Positions 44,756 through 59,200 of a stretch of 64,000 nt of DNA are shown piece by piece. This stretch comes from Angiostrongylus vasorum. Taxonomy: Eukaryota > Nematoda > Chromadorea > Rhabditida > Metastrongylidae. Both the position numbers and the translations under genes were made by a program. Below the pieces are notes generated by a model. It saw nothing but the letters and a program-made list of their open reading frames with translations, was not told the DNA's origin and made no database searches. Every line of letters starts with the position of its first letter. Position 1 is the stretch's first letter. The stretch is taken from contig JADANN010000372.1 of the NCBI GenBank assembly GCA_018806985.1, positions 434,001 through 498,000 of the forward strand, read 5' to 3'.

Positions 44756-45920
44756 TTATTACAGGGATTGTTTGGTTCTGTGGAAAGATAGACAATATTC
44801 TATATGCGTGGCTTCGAATCCATCAATAGTGGAAGGTTTCGGATTTGTGTGTGGGCTCGGTTATCATTCAAGAACTTTGTCTTCTTCACAATGCTAATCA
44901 AGCGTCACCCTGCAATCCCTGAGAAGCTCTGCAACAACGTTATCATCAATATCATTCATCATTATCATCATCATAATCATCAATAACCACATCAGTGGGC
45001 AGCCTTTATGATCGATGGAAACCTTTCGCTGTCGAATCCACCACTAATTTGCAGACCGCTGGAGGATGACGTACCAAGTTAAACCGAGGCGAAATTGAAG
45101 CATCTCAATACCTGTGTTGCAGGACTACTCTAACTCATGACCCAGACGCACCGTTGATTCTCTTGTCCCTTTTTTTCAGTCTTTCAGATCTTTGTATTAA
45201 ATCGAGCGAATTTCTTCTCAGTAATCAACTGAGATTGGTCTGATAGTTACTTTTGTGGTTTGGCTCATATGCTGTGATTATTATTCACGCAATCACCTTC
45301 GATCGTTCATCAAGTGGAACCCACTCCCTACCGATGTCGGAAATTGAAATCGAACACCTGTCAAACATCACCATTGTTGCTTCCTCCACCTAGAACTTTT
45401 CGGTGAATGATATGTACTATCAAGAAGCAACATCATTAACTATTTTCTCGTTATTGCATCTTTTTCAGCTGTTCGGCGTGAACAAAATGATCAACGACGA
45501 GGAGAGATTCTTGTTGTCGTAATGTGGATGTGTACGGTTTCCATGGGGTAATTCTTTGATAGATAGAATTCTGTAATAAAAAATAGCCAATAGATTGATA
45601 CAGACTCTTGCAAATATCGACTGGTAAATATTGGAAAGACATAATTGGACCATCAATGGGTGCAGCTAGAACTGTCTTCTTGTATATTACTTACGAACGG
45701 GAAAGTAGGTTTAACAGTCGTCCTTCATTGGAAATAGCGCGCGCTATTTTAAACGCACGTCAGATTTTGAGGAATTCCATTCTTTCACCAGTTAAATCCG
45801 TGTAAACAACAATAACATTTCCTCGTTTTACCAGTTTTTTAAACGACTCAGTATCTCAGTAAGCAGTTTTGCACATCTTTTTCACATCTGCGATATATAT
45901 AGTGCTCAATAATAGCAACC
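44756..45920. other. No gene seen
   Basis: Contains a family F trace (about 44831-44895) and an ATC/ATT-rich patch (44940-44985). Confidence 0.4.
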
Positions 45921-45924
45921 CTCC

Positions 45925-46308
45925 AAACGGTTTATAGCCTCATCGTGGCTGGGAGGTGTACCTGGGTGTCGGGCTGCGATGTACAGCGGGGGGATTCGTC
46001 CCCCCCCGGCAGCGTATCCCAAGCGGAGAAGGAGTTTGGCGTTTCCATCAGGAAGCCTAGCTAAGAGTAAACCAATAGCAGGATCCACCATCGTCCTGGT
46101 ACGAAGCTAGTCGCATAGTGGCAAATCTCTCCCGATCCACAAAGGGACGCGACTGCCTGTGGTGGTGACGTCCTGGGGCAGATTTTAGCCAGGCTGACTT
46201 CGGGACTCCTGGGAAAAACGATGGCTAGACCAGCAAAACTCCGAACAAACAGAAATTATGCTGGGGACCGCACAACCAGTGAAGACGGGCCATCCAAGTG
46301 TCCAGGTA
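45925..46308 (+). repeat. Repeat family B, near full length
   Basis: 'ccaaacggtttatagcctca' to 'gccatccaagtgtccaggta'; preceded by 'atatatata'. Confidence 0.85.
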
Positions 46309-47157
46309 ATAATAGCAACATGATCGCTAAAATGTTCACGGTTATCGTAGATGAAAGCTAATGGTGAAAACAATTCATTTACACGATTAGACGAATGTTT
46401 GACTAAGAAATATCCGCACAAATCTCATCCAATCTCACAAATGTACGCATACATACCAGAGATGATCTTTGATCTGCAACAGAAAATCGATAATAAGCAG
46501 TTAACTCGTAAAATCCGCATGTGAACGAACAAAAGGTAAAGAAGAATCGCACAGATGTTGTAAAAATCATATAATTCCCTACAGCTAAAAAGACCTTGCT
46601 ACTCCATAAAAAAGAAAACATAAACCTAGTAAAGAAAAAAATGATTACGTGTGGACGAAAAAAAGTGAATGAAATGTACCGGACCGAAGCGACTTAAAGA
46701 CGCCGGCTGGCAACCGATAGTGTAAAAGAAAAAATAAAAAATAAAAATAGATAGCGAAGGAAATAGGATAATGAAAAATTGCGTATGAAATGACAATAGT
46801 AGGTCCTGTTTAATCACACATAATACTAATGATTAGAAACAGAAAGTGCACCATGTGAAATGAATAGATATCGATCGACGCGAGAGAACAAATAATACGG
46901 TGGAATGGTTTCGAGAGTTGGTCTGAATCGCATTTAACATTTCTCGAGTAGAATTCGAAGAGAACTAAAAGTTAATGACAAAGGGAAAGCTTTTTCAAAA
47001 AGAAGACGAATATATTAATATTATGGCAAGGAATTTCGTCCAGAGTTCGCCAGCGGTGGCGCGATGCGACGCGACGCCGTCGCTCATCCTCGCCATGTAT
47101 TGTCAATCCGATCGATCCATTAATTAATTATTCACAATCTTTTAATCGATCTGACCA
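46309..47157. other. 3' flank of the TEAD gene
   Basis: No exon seen. No clear minus-strand AATAAA was found close to the TEAD stop, so the 3' end is undefined. Confidence 0.5.
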
Positions 47158-47265
47158 TCAAGCGACTAGTCGAAAGATCGAGCAATTCGCCTCGGGCAAA
47201 TCGTTTACTTCAAACACAAATCCGATCACCATCAACGTTTCTCCAGTGGATTGATTCGTGACCAC
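47158..47265 (-). CDS. egl-44: egl-44 terminal exon
   Basis: Acceptor [48 protein letters not shown]. Corresponds to VVTNRDTQE...FVFEVS...IYRLV at the end of vertebrate TEADs. Confidence 0.93.
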   Translation of the reverse strand: MVTNQSTGETLMVIGFVFEVNDLPEANCSIFRLVA

Positions 47266-50200
47266 CTGCGGTATCGACTGATTGAATAACAGCTTATTGT
47301 ACGAAGCACCTATGCAATTCTAATAATATCGATCAAATTTTGAGCTTCTGGAAAGCGTCAGAATTTATATGTGAGTGCAAAAATCCCAAGGTTTTCATCT
47401 CGCCATTTTCATTCCATTCATTACTAAACTAAAGGTGCATGCATACGTAGTGATTTTGCAGCATTATAAGGACCACAGTATGAAAAATTCAGGCTGACAA
47501 CACAAATCTAGATATCTACGTAAAACGAGGCCCTCACAAATCGATCAATAATGCGCAAAATCACGCGCGCTGATCTCTAAGTATTGATCGGTACGAGATA
47601 AGTGGCGCGACAAAAATTGATTTACCTGTAGCACCGTAAAATTCTCGAGAACATTATTCATATAATCCCGTGATTCCAATTTCTTCAATTCCGAAATGAA
47701 TTTCACCATGTACTCGCAAATTGGTGACTTCTCCAATCGAAAACAGTAATGACCGTTCTCCTTGTCAGGTGAATAGACCTAATAAAAAAACAACTGTAAT
47801 TGTAAATATAATTGGCACTGACCGATAGAACCAGTTGAGAGACAGGCAAATCGAAGGACCCGCATGGTGTGATGGTGAAAGCGTTAGCCCTCGGAAAGAG
47901 TAATAGCACATTCGTTCCCCACCGCAGACACCTGCGGTCCGGAGTTTTGCAAATATCTCACTCAGCATCCTTACGGTTGTATTCCGCATAACATCCCGTC
48001 GTGAAAAATTGTAGTAGGCAGCAAATAAAAAGTAAAACATTGTTTGAATAAGTGAAAAAAATTCCCCTTTCTAGGTTTCAGAAAAGAAAACGATAAGATA
48101 ATTTGGCATCTACAGGAGCGGATCTGATGTTTATGAAACCGTAAATTTCCTTATAAGCAAAGAAATCAATAAGAGGAAATTTCGGCTTTTGAGAAACTGC
48201 GAGCATCAATTCTAATTTGGAAATTGATTAGTCTAAAAAAAACCTGCATTTTCCTTTCAAATGAAAAAAAGAGGAAAAGATGAAGGAAAGAGGAAAAGAG
48301 AGACAGGGATGAATATGATTTCGAAGCGAAAAATAACGGGAAAGCTGGTACAAACAGCTGTCACTAATAAATTTTCGTTCGTTCTCCAAAAAATCTTAAG
48401 TTTCTTCCTAAGAGAAATCCGCAACCTAAATCCTTCGCCAAAATTTAGCATTCCAGAATTAAAAATGATAACATTTATATCCCTGAAATCTTTTCGAAGG
48501 ACATCTACGACAACATGAGCCATATATGACCCATTCGCGTAACCGCATTTTTATTTATTGACCAATGCTTTTCTTAATCCACCTATTTCCTCTACAGTAA
48601 CAGTGTATTCACGTGATACGTCAAGAACGTTGAACACAAAAATAAAATTTAAGACCAAAGTGACGTCAGCGTGTCAAGGACAGAAAGCGAAATTATATAG
48701 GGTATGAATTGTTTCTTTGATAAGCTAATGGTAAGCGAATGAAGGAAAGAATACATATTGATTAGTCATATCGAGGTTAAAGAAGCGTCAGTTTTCAAAT
48801 ATATAGAGCATATTTAAAGTAAAAAATGAATAGAAGAAAACTTCACAAATAACGGGGATGCTGCAAGATTGTGTTTATCTTTTATTTATTATATTGTTAA
48901 AAAATACGAAAGCTTATAAGAGGTAAGAATTTGAAGAAAACCCAACCTCAACTTTCTCAACGACCTGATTTCCAAACGAGCACACCTTCGTCGAGACGCT
49001 AATATCGAACTTCTGCTGTGAGTTGTAGTACGAGTCCACTGCATAAAGACTGTTTCTGAATTTGAATAATATTTTTAGAAATAGACCGATCTACTTCTAT
49101 AACTGATAAGAGCAGAGGCCAAATTATGTTGAGATCGGAAGCGATCCATTAATAGTCAAATCACATGCGTCTCTCTCCTAATTGGTCAATCACACCTCCA
49201 GAAACTGATTGGCTGATAGATAGTGCAGTAGGTGCAGATTTCAACGGTTGAACCTATTCTTTTCGAAAATAAAAGTTTCACTTGTACTGTATAAAAACAA
49301 TAAAAATATGCGAAAAAATGGGCGATTCAGATCAAGCTTCTGCCATTTGTGATGATTGAACAAATTTCTAAGACGCTTCGGTACTTTTCTAGCAATGAAT
49401 TAGTAAGCCAAGTAGGATTGAAGACCTTAAATGCGCATACAGTAATAAAACCACAAGTTCTAAGTTTTCTTTACAAATAAGTATCGGGGTTGATCGAAAC
49501 AAAGATGAAGGCCTGCAAGTGGCGGACATACTTAAAAGAAGCAACCGAAAAGAATCCAATAAAATGAATAAAAGGGTAAAGCTGTCGACATTGATCAATT
49601 TCTGAGGGATGCGCCATGCATTCGACTTCATTAAGCATCGTTTGAGGTGATTGAATGCATATCTGACCTTTACAATGACTCGCGGTGGCCTGCCGGTGTA
49701 TCGAGCCAGTGCTGTTATCCTCCCAGACAAGTCTGGTACCAATTTGCCGACCTCGGAGGGATGGAAGACTTGGTAAACCTGTGGCTCGGGGGTCGATCCC
49801 ATGTGTGTTACAGGGCGTCTCCGACCAATGCGCTACACGCCCTCACAATCCAACAAACATCATAAAAGTGGTGGTGATAGTGGCAACGATGACGATATGC
49901 GTGAGAACGATTATGATGATACGACACTTTTTATGATAATACTGATATTGATGACTACGATGATGACCACGGCGGTAATAACGATGATGATGTCGACGAC
50001 GACCATAGCGACGGTGATGGTAAGGATGATTATCACTCTCTAGACAATGATGATGATGATGATCACAACGATAGAGAGAACGGGCGTAATGATAATGACG
50101 ACGACAATGATAGTCACACTGGTGACAATGCTAATAATGATGGTGGTGGTCTTACAATAGCGATGATGTGGACAACGAAGATGATGACAACAGTTATTTT

Positions 50201-53200
50201 AGTGGTGATTACGATAACATTGATGGTGACAATGACGAAAAAAGAACTGAAAGAAAAGCTTACTCAGTATCAGACGAATCGAACGAGACGTTCGCCCAGC
50301 ATTTCGCAAGGAAAAACGCATCAGACGGACCGCGTTCGAATAGCTCCGTCAGCAATTTCGGATATTTCTCCACTACTGTGTCCAATTTCAAGGTCTAAAA
50401 ATCTTTTAAATGACTCTTTACCTGTGACAATCCCAACAAGGTATTCAGAAAAGCACTGAACTGTTACGTAACTACACATCACTACAGCTAAGGAAGAATA
50501 AAGTAGACTTTTGCGATGAAAGAGTATTCCGTGGTCTTGTTTTACAATAACTCCAACTAGCAACCATTCTAGATTTTCCTGTATTTTCACCTTATTTCAA
50601 TCGTTTTTTCATGTTCACAGTTACTTTCAGCTGTAAGTCACCTGTGATTTTGCTCCGTTTGGGAAGAGTTTTCTGTATACTCAGACTTCTATGAATCGCT
50701 TTGGCCCATGTTCATCATTTTGAAAAACAATGCTCTACAGTATGATGTTTCAATGAACGATAAAACGACTAAAACAGTGACTAGAAGTCCCGTTCATTAC
50801 CAATTTGATTCACTGGTTTTTTGAAAAAAAAACACTGAATTCATGAAATCAATCTGATAGTGTTCGATTCGAAAATCTTACCTCCGTTTCAACGACATCT
50901 CGCGGAATACTGACAATGTCGACGCGGGATCCATGCGGTGATTCCAGGTATCTAAAGAATTCAGAACTTTGAAAAACAAAAGAAAACGAAAGAATGACCA
51001 AAGGAACGACATTAAAATGAAGGAATACGTGAAAATGTACTTCTCAGTTCTCTTAGCTCTACCTGTTTAGGTAAAAGTGGAAGTTTCATGATAGCAAAAT
51101 ATATGAACGCGGTGTTCTAAGTATGGGATTTATCGACCATCCACAGTATTCGTAAACGCAGTCAATTTAAACATCTTCCACGATTAGAACCCTCATCGTC
51201 AGCCGATAAATCTCAAATCGCTACATCCGGTCTCCAAGATAAAAATAACTCTGTAGCCTTAACCTTTTTATTTACGGCCTACTCTTTTTAACGGCAGGGT
51301 ATGTTGCGAAATATAACTTCTATAATGCTGATATATTTGCAAACTCCGGGCCGCAGGTGTCTGCGGTGGGGAACGAACGCGCTATTGTCCTTTCCAGGGA
51401 GTAACGCGTTCACCACCACACCATGCGGGTCCTTCGTTTCGCCTGTCTCTCAGCTAGTTCTATCGATCTTTTTGCCATCAGCAACCACCCGTCAACGGGA
51501 TTGATTTGGGAAGCCCAAATTGGCATTGAACCCAGTTAAGCTGAGGCTATAGTTGTAATCACAATCTTAACCTTTTTATTTACTGCCTATTCCTAGGCGA
51601 AACGATGGACCCGCATGGTGTGGTGGTGAACGCGTTACTCCCCGGAAAGGACAATAGCGCGTTCGTTCCATACTGCAGACACCTGCGGTCCGGAGTTTTG
51701 CAAATATCTCAGCATTATAGAAGTTAACTTTACAGCTTTTGTTGTCTAGTCTATGGCTATATTTTTCTTGAATGGGTAGCAGCGAATTTGTCCAGCTGGT
51801 TTCATCCCATGTCCTGCTTAAGCAATCCTGTTATCCTTTGGGGATTGACAAATTGGTACCGAATACGTGTGACAGGAAGAAAACACTAGTTTAACAAATC
51901 GGTAGGCTTCTGTGAGTCTGGATGAAATACGCATGAAATCACCTAGCATCAATCTCTGTTAAGAATGGAGTCGAATGCATAGCTTGTCCCTTAGAGTTTG
52001 GTAAAACCGAGCGGTAGAGCTTTTGTCAACCTTTTATGCATTTGATTTTTTCGAAATTTCATCGACACTGTCGGAACCTACCAAGATGATTTCACCGTAA
52101 CCATAATCCAATTAAGAAATCCAGTAATCTTCTGAAAATGTTGGAAAATTCCTCCTTAAGCAATTTTTTCAAAATAAAAACCATATTTTTCATATTTTTT
52201 CAAGCTTTATTCAAGATTCTTTAATGGTGAACTATGCGGTTTTCTTAGAAGTGATCTCAGGCCTAATTTGGTCTTCTCTTTTTGTTGCAATGACATGAGT
52301 TTCGTAGAATAAGAGTTTGGATTGTTTAAGCAGGGATTGAACGAATGGCGACAATATTCATTCACGATTTTACGTCACTACACCAAGTACTACAGTATGT
52401 TATCCATCAGATAATTTTTGAGCTTAAGGACAAGTAATCATCACATTAATCTTAACCACTTTTTTTAAAAATAGAACCGATGCATCAAATCTATCCAACT
52501 TCTAATATTACCACTGCTTTTATTCAAACCTGACTACGTTATAAAAATACCGGTCTATAAGCTGTACCATAATATAGTTTGAAATAACTACGTTAAAACT
52601 TACGCTTGGAATCCAGTGAGTCGTAATTTGGAAGATGCGATTCCATCAGCGGTCTTTCGCGCAACAGAGACAGCGGTCGTCGGCAACGGTGCCACCGTCG
52701 CGGTGGCGAATGGTAAGGTAAAGTCAGGCGCCATTCTGAAAGCATGAAACACAGGTCGATAGCCCAAAATATGGAAATTTCTTCGCCACCGATAAACATA
52801 AGCTTCAGTCGTGCAGTCAGTAGTGAAACTTGGGATATCACTATCAGACCTTCCTCGAGCAGATGAATGACTAATCTCAAGAACTACAGCTGTCCTGGAA
52901 GCATCTTAGTAGCAATTCATCAAAGCGCTGCCGATAGAGAATGGACAGGACTCTTTGTCGTGAAGACCTGAATACACTCTAGGGTGACTCTAACAGCAGA
53001 CATCACTACTGCCCCGGATGAAACGTGGTCGCAAGTTAACAGACAACATTCTGATCTACAACGCTTAGTGGCGACTCTTCGTAGCTGGATGCCCCAATTA
53101 AGTCTCAGCATTATTATCATATTGCCTTATGATTGAAAAAAAACCACGCTCAACCAGCAGTCAAGATTTCAAAAGAAAAAGAGGGGATAAATCATCAAGT

Positions 53201-56200
53201 TATAGATGAATACAAATACGAAGCCGACTGTATAGAAGACAGCTACTGAGTTGGTGGAATAAGAAACGAATAGAAGAACCATACCAATGTCTGTGAACAA
53301 ATATCGCCTGCCGTCCAAAACTTGAAGCCCGTAGGTAACGATGAAAACATGACGCTTGAAAAGCTTGTCTTATTTCAGATAAAAGTTCCACGTGTCAGAA
53401 AGAAATCATGGAATTCTACACAGAACAAGGGACAAAACGAAAGGTATGCAATTGTCCAGATTCTTCACATTTCTCAACTGTGTACTGTAAGAAAAACTGA
53501 CAACAATATCGACGTTTCTCAATCCTACCGTAGAGCCGCGACGATTCGGGAAAGAAGGCCAATGTAGATAAGGACAAGCTTGTAGATTAAGGTAGCGCTT
53601 ATCTTTAAATGAATAACTTCAAACTTTATCAACAGTGTTTTTTCTCTTTAATAACCAGTTTTTTTCACTTAAAATCTTTGAATTGTTCAGAAAAGGACCA
53701 ATATAATCAAAAAACTACGTAAAAGAATAGCGTGGAACAGGGTAAAAAAAATAAAGGATAAAGCTCTCGGTGTTGATCAATCCCTGAGGGATGCGCTATG
53801 CATTCGACTTCATTAAGCATCGTTTGGAGGTGATTAAATGCATATCTGGCCTTACAATGACCCGCGGTGGCCTACCAATGTATCGAGCCAGTGCTGCTAT
53901 CCTCCCAGACAAGTCTGGTACCAATCTGCTGACCCCGGAGGGATGGAGGGCTAAGTGGGCCATGTGCGCAGGGACCGATTCCACGTGTGTGTTGCAGGGC
54001 GCCTCCGACCACTGCTCCACACGCGCCCTTGAACAGAGTAATGTAAGGAAAAGGTACAACTCGGCACTTAACTATACCATGTCCTCTCCACCTAGATATT
54101 TGTTATGTTCTTTCAGCGGACTCACGGAAGTCGCTTATATCACAAATTTTCCTTCAGAACCACATAACACAAAGTTCCAATATTGACATGTGAGACACCC
54201 TCGTATAATTTTGCCCCAATCTTTGCCGAAAACCTGGAAGACTAACCACGAACTGGTCAAAGCATTTGGTTTTCTTTTTTTCTTATGTTTTTTTTTACAA
54301 CAGCGTGTAAAAAACGGTGCTAGCACGGCTTAGATTGATGTTTCAGAAAGGCTAAAAAGTCTGACATCATCGCCATCTCCTACGACTTGTTACGTCACCG
54401 CTGAATACATCGAAGAACTTGATATACGTGAAAGAAGAGATGGAATGAATATCATTGAAGTACATCAACTAATCAAAATTATGAAGAAAAATACCATCAT
54501 GAAGAACCATAAGTAACTACTGTATGCCTAAGATAGGCCAACCTTTGAAGTATTACTCGACTTTTTAATAGGGATGCGTATAAGCACATTGACTAGTAGT
54601 GCTGTTCAAAATATGCATACAGTCGGCGGTTTGACGACGCAAAATGGTACCATATTTGCCTAAAAAATCTCCCATCAGTCCACAAAGGCTAGCGAAAGTT
54701 TCTGTGGTGATGAGCAGGGGAAAACTTTAGCACAGCTATCTCAGGACTCCAAGAGGAATTGACTCGACCAACATTCAACGACAATCATGAAGAAAGCGAA
54801 ATCCCTCAAGTTGCAGCCGAACTCTGTCGCAAAACCGAAGACCTTCGCAGATAACGGATGCGAGCAAACGATGTTTATACAAAAAGCGCTGAGATCAACG
54901 AAATATGTGGTAAAGGGTCACAAAAAATTAAAAAAAATCGAGTTTCTTCTAGCGTTCTTCCTGCCCGCTTTTCTATATGCCATATTCGCTTTTTGCAAAT
55001 AGACTCACTTCATTCGCCATCATTGTGACCACCCAAAAGGCACAATAGAATACCCTGCTTTGGGGTTGCGTCACGCACTCGACTCTACACGTACCATCGT
55101 AGAGATGACAGGATGGGCATTTGGAGTATACAATGAGTTCCATGCGTCTACCGATATTCTATGTGCGATTTCACGCTCCAAGATAAGTACGGTACCAATT
55201 TTCCGACCCAAATGGTGGTTTGTATGCCAGAGACACCGGCCCAAACCAAAGGCCGGGCCTGTATTGCAGCTCACCTTTAACCACTTCGCTGACCACGCCC
55301 TTCCACGATCCATTTGGGAAGGAAATCGTAAATTGATAGAATGAGTAATTCAAGAAGAGAAAAAAGGAAACTCACGCAAACGGTTTCACATCCGGTGTGA
55401 AATGAGCTGATGGAAACGGTTGTGACCAGAGAGTTTGGTACATAGTGGCCGGAAGCAATGAGGCCTTTCCTAATTGAATTCTTTCAATTACTTCTTACTG
55501 CGTTTCGTTGCTTAAAACCATTCTTGATAATAAAAAACACTTTCAAATATTTTGCAGCCAGAATAAAGCCAGGAAAGAACTCTAGAAAAGAAAAAAACGG
55601 TGTATTACATAAGCAGATCTATAAGAATTCTTTGCGCCTCCTCCATTTCTGCTGAAAGAAACCAATCTATAACAACCTCTATGATCCTGGCAAACTTTAA
55701 CCTTGTTTAATTGATACTTGAACGGCCCGTCCTCAGTTGTTGTGCGGGCTCCCTGCACAACCACCATTTTTCGGAGATTTGCTGGTTAGGCTATTGTGGT
55801 TCCGTAGACACCCGGAGGTCAGTCTGAGCAAAGTCTGCCCTCGGTCGTCACCACCACAAGCAGTCGCAGCCCTTGTGGATCAGAGGGAGGTTTGCTACCA
55901 TGCGACTTTGATTCCAAGATTAACTAGGCATCCTAATGGAAACGCCGGACTCCTTCTCAACTTGGGAGACCCTGCCGGGGGGACGAATCTCTCCGCTGTA
56001 CATCGCAGTCCGATACCCAGGAACATCTCCGAGCTACGATGAAGCGGTAAATCGTTGGGAGGAAAACTTTAACAACAATTCGAATCCGTGATCCATGGTG
56101 ATTATCGATGAAATGATGATGTGGTGAGTTTTCTAAACCTTTTAACGTCTTCCATACGAAAACATTTCAATCAAAAGATTTTTTTAAAAACTAACCAAGT

Positions 56201-59200
56201 AACTGCTGAGCGAGATGTTCCTTGGCATCAGTGAGATGAGGTGGTTGCGGTATATTAGGAAGCTGAAAATCACTTATGACTGAGTAAGCTTCAACGTGAT
56301 CAAATCAATTTTTCAGAATGTAGAGGAAGAATAAGACGAAAATTTCTGATGCGCAATAATAAATAATAGGCTGTTACAGGCCGGAACTCCTCGTTCTTAA
56401 TCAAAATCCGTAATCTGTCAATTTTTCTCTTCCGATTAATTCTAAACGATGGCCCACAACAAGTTCTCTCGCACTATTTAGCATGGATTGTGTTTAGCAC
56501 GGGTTACATTTAGCACGGTCCAAATTCGGAAGGATGACGGAAACGCTGCGTTTAGCAACCCTGACGCTTTTGACGACGACTTCTTACTTTTTACGGACTT
56601 CGCTTTTTGACAATGAACGGAACTGTTTGATAACTAAAAGAACTAAGAAGTTGTGAACAAGACAGGATTGTCGGAAAGAATTCATTCTATCGCTCTGTTG
56701 GTAGGAGTGATATTTATTTTACTATTTACTACATGTTACTATGGTCCATCAAGCAATCGATTGTTATTAGCATTTGGGTTTTTCGGCTTAGGCTAAATCT
56801 ACACTATCACTTCTTGTATCCGCAAATTCCATACAACAACCATAATCACGATAGGAATAAAAATAGAAACAACAGCTGAGTAATAATGTTTTAACTTTTT
56901 GCTCACTTTCTGTCGTTTTTTCATGCCACAGTATTATGCGAAGTACAACCACGAGGATGTTGTGATATGAGCAAAACTCGAAACTTCAATTGTGCTTCGA
57001 ACCTGCGATTACCACTACTGAGGGCTCACGTGTTATCCTCTGCACCAACCGAAGCCCTTCTTGGCCTTCCTCTCAGTCATTCTCATTTTACTCCGTTGGT
57101 GTTGTCAGCAATCACCCAGCAACAGAAATGACTAGAATAGCACGAATCGGCACTTAACACCGTCAAGCTGAACTATAGTCGAAATCAAAATGCCTTAACT
57201 TTCATTTGTTGCCCACTATTTTTTCTCCGTGGCAGGGAACAGTGTCACTGGCTTGTTAGCCTCCGGTAAGGATAATGGTGGATTGGAAGCCCAACTGAGG
57301 TTAGGAGTTTCGCTCATATCTCAGCATCCTTGTATTAATGATAATCAAATTACGGTCAACGAAATTGTCGGAAATTTTTTTTTGCAAATCGTTAAGTCTA
57401 GAGAAAGAGTTTTCTGATCCGACTCCTACTTCACTGATCTGCTTTCTGCTAACCACTGACTGAATATACAAAGGACGGCAAAAAAGCTCTGTAACCCGAG
57501 AACTGAAAGAGGACACTATACGTCCAAATCGCTCGTTATGTGTTAACATCAAGCCGCCAATTAGTACTTAGTGACACTCTTGGTAATAATAATGAAAAGC
57601 GTTTCTTCTTTCGAAAAAACTTCAGTACTGGTTCGATTCATATAGGCGTAAAGTATGAAGAAATCCTACAATCACTAAAAAATTAAGACGATCATAGGCA
57701 GTGAAATGTATGCATTACTATATGACGATGGTCATCACCAAAAATTGAGATTTTTATGGGACCAAAATATAAGGATAAAGCTCTCAGCACTGACAAACCC
57801 CCTGAGAGATGCGTCATGCATTCGCTTTCAATAATTATCGTTGCAGATGATTGAATGCATATCTAGCATCTAAGCTTTACAATGACTCGCAGTGGCGCAC
57901 TGATGTATGAAGCTAGTACTGCTATCCTCCTAGAAAAGTCTGGTGGCAATTTGCCAACCCCGGAGGGATCGCAGACTTAGTGAGTCTGTGCTGCCAGGAT
58001 CAATCCTATGTTTATTGCAGGTCACCTCTAACCACTGCGGGATTGCACAATTTTATTCCTTCCACTCTCAGGCGAAATCTCTTCAGAATCCATAACTCAA
58101 ATTGCCTAAGCGTTTTTATTTTTATAAGAGCTGGCAAACAAATCCACTGTGCTGAAATTAATTGACCTACCGTAGAAAACTGTGGCGCGTGCGGCACGCG
58201 TTGCGGTTGCGGCGGCGGCTGCTGTTGCGGTTGTTGTGGCTGCGTTGGCACCGCCGGAGCAGCGGGAGTCGACGCCGAACATTCGGCCTGTAATGAGTAT
58301 CCTTCTTCTAAATATTCCATAGATCGAATGTTTCCGTCAATATACGAAACCTATGAAAACCAGTAACTTCTTAGTCTTTCTTAGTCTTTAGGAAAAACTC
58401 CTAAATATACAAAATATCCAGCCGATTATTAGCTGCCTAAAAGTTCAAGGATTAAAAATACTAAAGGACAGCAGCTGTCATAAACAAGGATATAAATAGC
58501 ACTCGACTATTAAGTGTTTTGTTCTAAGGTTTACATAATTCTGTTCCCCATTTTCTTGTTTTCTGGGTCACTGCGACTGGGAGATATTGGCAAACTCCAG
58601 ACCGCTGGTGTTAACAGTGGAGAACGAACACGTTATTACCCCTTCTGGGGACTAATGTGTTCACCACCACACCATGGTGGTCCGTTGTTTCGCCTGTCTC
58701 TCACCTTATTCTATCGATCAGGCTACTAGCAATTACTCCTCAACGGGATTGATCTGGGGAGCCCAAATCGGGACGAACCCATTCAGCACCCGGAAAGGGT
58801 AATAGCGCATTCGTTCCCACCGCATACACCTGCGGTCCGGAGTTTTGCAAATATCTCAGCATCGTTGTGGCTGCATATATAGACATTTTTTTAAATAGCT
58901 TAACAAAGACACATTTCAAATTTCATGGTCGGATCGCGTATTAGTCCGAACATAAGTGACAACATTCTCATTCCTATACAAGAACTCCACTGAAACACCT
59001 CAGAGGCCATCTGGAGAAATGAACATTTGAAATTCGCGCTTCTACAAGAAAAAAAAGCGCATCGCAACGTTTTCGTCGGGAAATTTCCATACTGTTCATT
59101 GTGTTATAGATCGCATACAGATAGCAGACATGAATTTCTTCATTAACAACAACTTTTACAATGCTTTCGCTTTTTCGTAATGGACAAACCTTCTTCTTGG

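Noticed and set aside
49801..50170. Asp- or Met/Thr-rich frames
   Set aside because: Degenerate GAT/GAC simple sequence next to, but not part of, the egl-44 exon at 50264-50394.
53322..53567. + strand frame with an exon-like block [13 protein letters not shown]
   Set aside because: It lies in an egl-44 intron on the opposite strand; an acceptor and donor exist, but the block is short and two frames are open.
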